This document shows, one piece after another, positions 5,704-7,000 of a stretch of DNA of 7,000 nt; position 1 is the first letter of the stretch; every line of letters starts with the position of its first letter. The notes under the pieces were generated by a model, which was not told where the DNA came from, did not search any database, and was given only the letters and a program-made list of their open reading frames with translations. The translations under genes and the position numbers were made by a program. The DNA comes from CAZXNF01 sp050741255 (GTDB taxonomy: Bacteria; Pseudomonadota; Gammaproteobacteria; Burkholderiales; SG8-41). The stretch lies in contig JBOIEQ010000196.1 in assembly GCA_050741255.1 (NCBI GenBank), forward strand, positions 1 to 7,000, given 5' to 3'.

Positions 5704-6588
5704 CTACGACCGCGCGATGCCCAGCATCGCCCGCGCTTCATCGGTGGTCGCCGGCTCGCGCCCCATGGCCCGCCCGAGATCGGCAAAACGCTTCACCAGC
5801 GCCGCATTGGTCGGGCAACCGAGTTCCGGATAGGGGTAATCACCGATGCCCGGGGCGAGATGTCCGCCGCGCTCCAGCGCAAGGGACGCCACATTGAACA
5901 GGTTGCCCTCCTTGCACGCCGCAGTCCATTCGATGCGCCGGTGCGCCGGCAGGAAATCGATCAGTGCCTCCAGGCCCCGGTTCGTGCAGGGGTGCGCGCC
6001 GACGATGCCGCCTTCGGCCAGCACGCACTGCACGTAGGCCGGCTCCTTGATCACGCCCATGTCGAGAAAGGCATCCACCATGCGCACGAAGGGCACCGCC
6101 CATACGGACAGATGTGGCTTCACGCCGGCCTCGGTCATGCCCTTCGCCAGAAACAAACAGGTTTCGGTGCTGTTGAAGTAGACCTTGTCGGTGGTAGCGA
6201 AGGCTTTCTTCTTCGCATCGTAGGCGTCGATGTTGCTCGACCCCGTGTCCACCGCCGCGAAATCCGGCCGGGTTGCGGACTTCTGCCCCATCAGCTTGAT
6301 GTGCGCGAGCCGGTTCTCGCTTTCCTTGACCGTGATCTGGCCGAGCGTGGAATCGATCAGGATGTCGGTGCGCTCGCGGATCCTGGCGACGATCTCCGCG
6401 TAGACCTCCGGCGCGTGGCACTTGCCGCCGTCCGGCAGGCGCGCATGGAAATGGATGATCGAGGCGCCGGCCGCGCGGCATTCGGCGGCGGTTTCCGCGA
6501 TCTCGTCGGGCGTGAACGGCACGTTCGGATTGACGGCGCGCGACATGTATTCGTTGACGCGGACGGTGATGATGAGCTTCTTGGGCAT
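5704..6588 (-). CDS. DUF849 / beta-keto acid cleavage enzyme (BKACE) family protein
   Basis: 294 residues, standard for DUF849. The founding member, 3-keto-5-aminohexanoate cleavage enzyme (Kce), is Zn-dependent and converts a beta-keto acid plus acetyl-CoA to acetoacetate and a new CoA ester. Visible features: NPNVPFTPDEIAE (20-32), the Zn-binding HFHAR (H46, H48, at the same numbers as in Kce), and the C-terminal block from GGH (241-243) through NAALV (261-265) to TTDEARAMLGI (281-291). Odd point: where typical members read GGHVRVGLEDN, with a catalytic Arg and a Zn-ligand Glu (R226 and E230 in Kce), this protein reads GGHLAPGIGDY (241-251). Arg becomes Ala245 and Glu becomes Gly249, while the Asp is kept as D250. 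It may therefore run an altered reaction or belong to a distinct subgroup. It is the first gene of the minus-strand operon, 53 bases before the LeuC-like gene. No strong ribosome binding site precedes ATG 6588. The family is certain; the substrate is not. Confidence 0.9.
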   Translation of the reverse strand: MPKKLIITVRVNEYMSRAVNPNVPFTPDEIAETAAECRAAGASIIHFHARLPDGGKCHAPEVYAEIVARIRERTDILIDSTLGQITVKESENRLAHIKLMGQKSATRPDFAAVDTGSSNIDAYDAKKKAFATTDKVYFNSTETCLFLAKGMTEAGVKPHLSVWAVPFVRMVDAFLDMGVIKEPAYVQCVLAEGGIVGAHPCTNRGLEALIDFLPAHRRIEWTAACKEGNLFNVASLALERGGHLAPGIGDYPYPELGCPTNAALVKRFADLGRAMGREPATTDEARAMLGIARS

Positions 6589-6612
6589 GGGTCACGGCGT
6601 GTGGAAGGAGTC

Positions 6613-6621
6613 TGCGATAAT
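6613..6621 (+). promoter_or_regulatory. Candidate extended -10 promoter for the MmgE/PrpD gene
   Basis: TGCGATAAT on the plus strand is a TGn extension plus GATAAT, five of six matches to the -10 consensus. It lies in the 70-bp space between the two divergent starts and would place a transcript start near 6628, about 31 bases before GTG 6659. No clear -35 is seen. The region from there to the GTG is pyrimidine-rich, without a Shine-Dalgarno site. Confidence 0.45.
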
Positions 6622-6622
6622 A
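6617..6622 (-). promoter_or_regulatory. Candidate -10 for the minus-strand operon, overlapping the divergent -10
   Basis: The minus strand reads TATTAT here, five of six matches to TATAAT, and overlaps the plus-strand GATAAT by five bases. It lies 28 bases upstream of ATG 6588 of the BKACE gene. No good -35 is seen at 16-18 bases. If both are used, polymerases would compete for the same site. The true operon promoter could lie elsewhere. Confidence 0.25.
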
Positions 6623-6658
6623 CCGCCCCCGCCACGCTTTTTCCGCCCGCTCCCGTCC

Positions 6659-7000
6659 GTGCCGAACTCAAGCCCCTCCCTCACGCAGGAAATCGCCGCC
6701 TTCATCGCGGACGCGCGCCCCGCGAACGTGCCGGCGGTGGTGCTGCACCACGCCAAGCGCTCCTTCCTCGACGGTCTCGGCCTCGCGCTCGCGGGCGCAG
6801 TCAGCGAGGGTAGCCATCTGCTTCGCGACTACCTGCTGTCGGTCGCGCCGGCGCGCACCGGCGGCTGCACTGTGATCGGCACCAGCGCGAAGCTACCGCC
6901 CCGCTTTGCGGCACTCGCCAACGGCTATGCGATCCATGCCGATGACTACGACGACACCCAGCACGCAGAAGCGCCCGGCCGCGTCTACGGCCTGCTCACC
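6659..7000 (+). CDS. MmgE/PrpD family protein, N-terminal part (runs off the window)
   Basis: The first 114 codons are present and open to the window end. The translation has the N-terminal all-helical pattern of the family: SLTQEIAAFIA (7-17), HHAKRSFLDGLGLALAG (30-46), and the diagnostic ANGYAIHADDYDDTQH (87-102), equivalent to NGxxxHxLDxDDTH. Members include 2-methylcitrate dehydratase (PrpD), cis-aconitate decarboxylase and dehydratase or epimerase-like enzymes, usually about 450 residues, so most of the protein lies outside. The start is taken as GTG 6659 because the conserved part begins six codons later. In-frame GTG 6599 and ATG 6587 lie upstream but would add a Pro-rich, unconserved extension and span the probable promoter. 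No ribosome binding site is visible. It is transcribed away from the minus-strand operon and shares its intergenic region, which suggests joint control. A PrpD-type dehydratase beside an aconitase-type hydratase and a PrpB-type lyase is suggestive, but the substrate is unknown. Confidence 0.88.
   Translation, partial: MPNSSPSLTQEIAAFIADARPANVPAVVLHHAKRSFLDGLGLALAGAVSEGSHLLRDYLLSVAPARTGGCTVIGTSAKLPPRFAALANGYAIHADDYDDTQHAEAPGRVYGLLT

Noticed and set aside
6587..6658. Earlier in-frame starts (ATG 6587, GTG 6599) for the MmgE/PrpD gene
   Set aside because: They would add a Pro-rich leader with no family similarity, overlap the BKACE start codon or its leader, and run through the probable -10 element.
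5368..6813. Plus-strand open frame of 481 codons spanning the BKACE gene and the PrpD-like start
   Set aside because: It runs antisense to BKACE and out of frame with the real PrpD-like gene; the sequence is low-complexity Arg/Pro-rich.

Overview
The window is GC-rich, gene-dense bacterial DNA of proteobacterial style: short gaps, 4-base ATGA overlaps, and extended -10 promoters of the TGnTAnAAT type. The mix of enzymes (LeuCD-type hydratase, isocitrate-lyase/PEP-mutase-type lyase, DUF849/BKACE enzyme, MmgE/PrpD protein, enolase-superfamily enzyme, GST) is typical of organic-acid catabolic islands in Betaproteobacteria, especially Burkholderiales. That placement is an inference, because no rRNA or marker gene is present.

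Layout. Seven genes run on the minus strand from about 6588 down to 96. In order of transcription they encode: a DUF849/BKACE enzyme (6588-5704), the large (5650-4346) and small (4349-3846) subunits of an aconitase/isopropylmalate-dehydratase-family hydro-lyase, an enolase-superfamily enzyme of the muconate-cycloisomerase type (3849-2734), an isocitrate lyase/PEP mutase-family C-C lyase (2668-1781), a glutathione S-transferase (1752-1162), and an isopropylmalate/isocitrate/tartrate dehydrogenase-family beta-decarboxylating dehydrogenase (1148-96, TTG start). A MmgE/PrpD-family gene starts divergently at about 6659 on the plus strand and runs off the right edge. The 70 bp between the two divergent starts hold the probable promoters. 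Left of the operon, positions 1-64 carry a repeat-like element: three 8-base near-identical units framed by a 10-bp inverted repeat. No gap exceeds 300 bases.

How the genes may work together. No 2-isopropylmalate synthase is seen and the dehydrogenase lacks a catalytic Tyr, so ordinary leucine biosynthesis is unlikely. The set fits breakdown of a branched or substituted dicarboxylate or tricarboxylate. A LeuCD-type enzyme would hydrate a substituted maleate or aconitate. The ICL/PEPM lyase would split the resulting malate or isocitrate analogue, or the dehydrogenase would oxidatively decarboxylate it. The BKACE enzyme could thiolytically process a beta-keto acid with acetyl-CoA. The closest described logic is dimethylmaleate hydratase plus 2,3-dimethylmalate lyase of nicotinate fermentation, and the PrpD-aconitase-PrpB arm of the methylcitrate cycle. 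The real substrate cannot be read from the sequence. The BKACE, dehydrogenase and lyase proteins each carry substitutions at family-conserved active-site positions, which suggests a specialised pathway.
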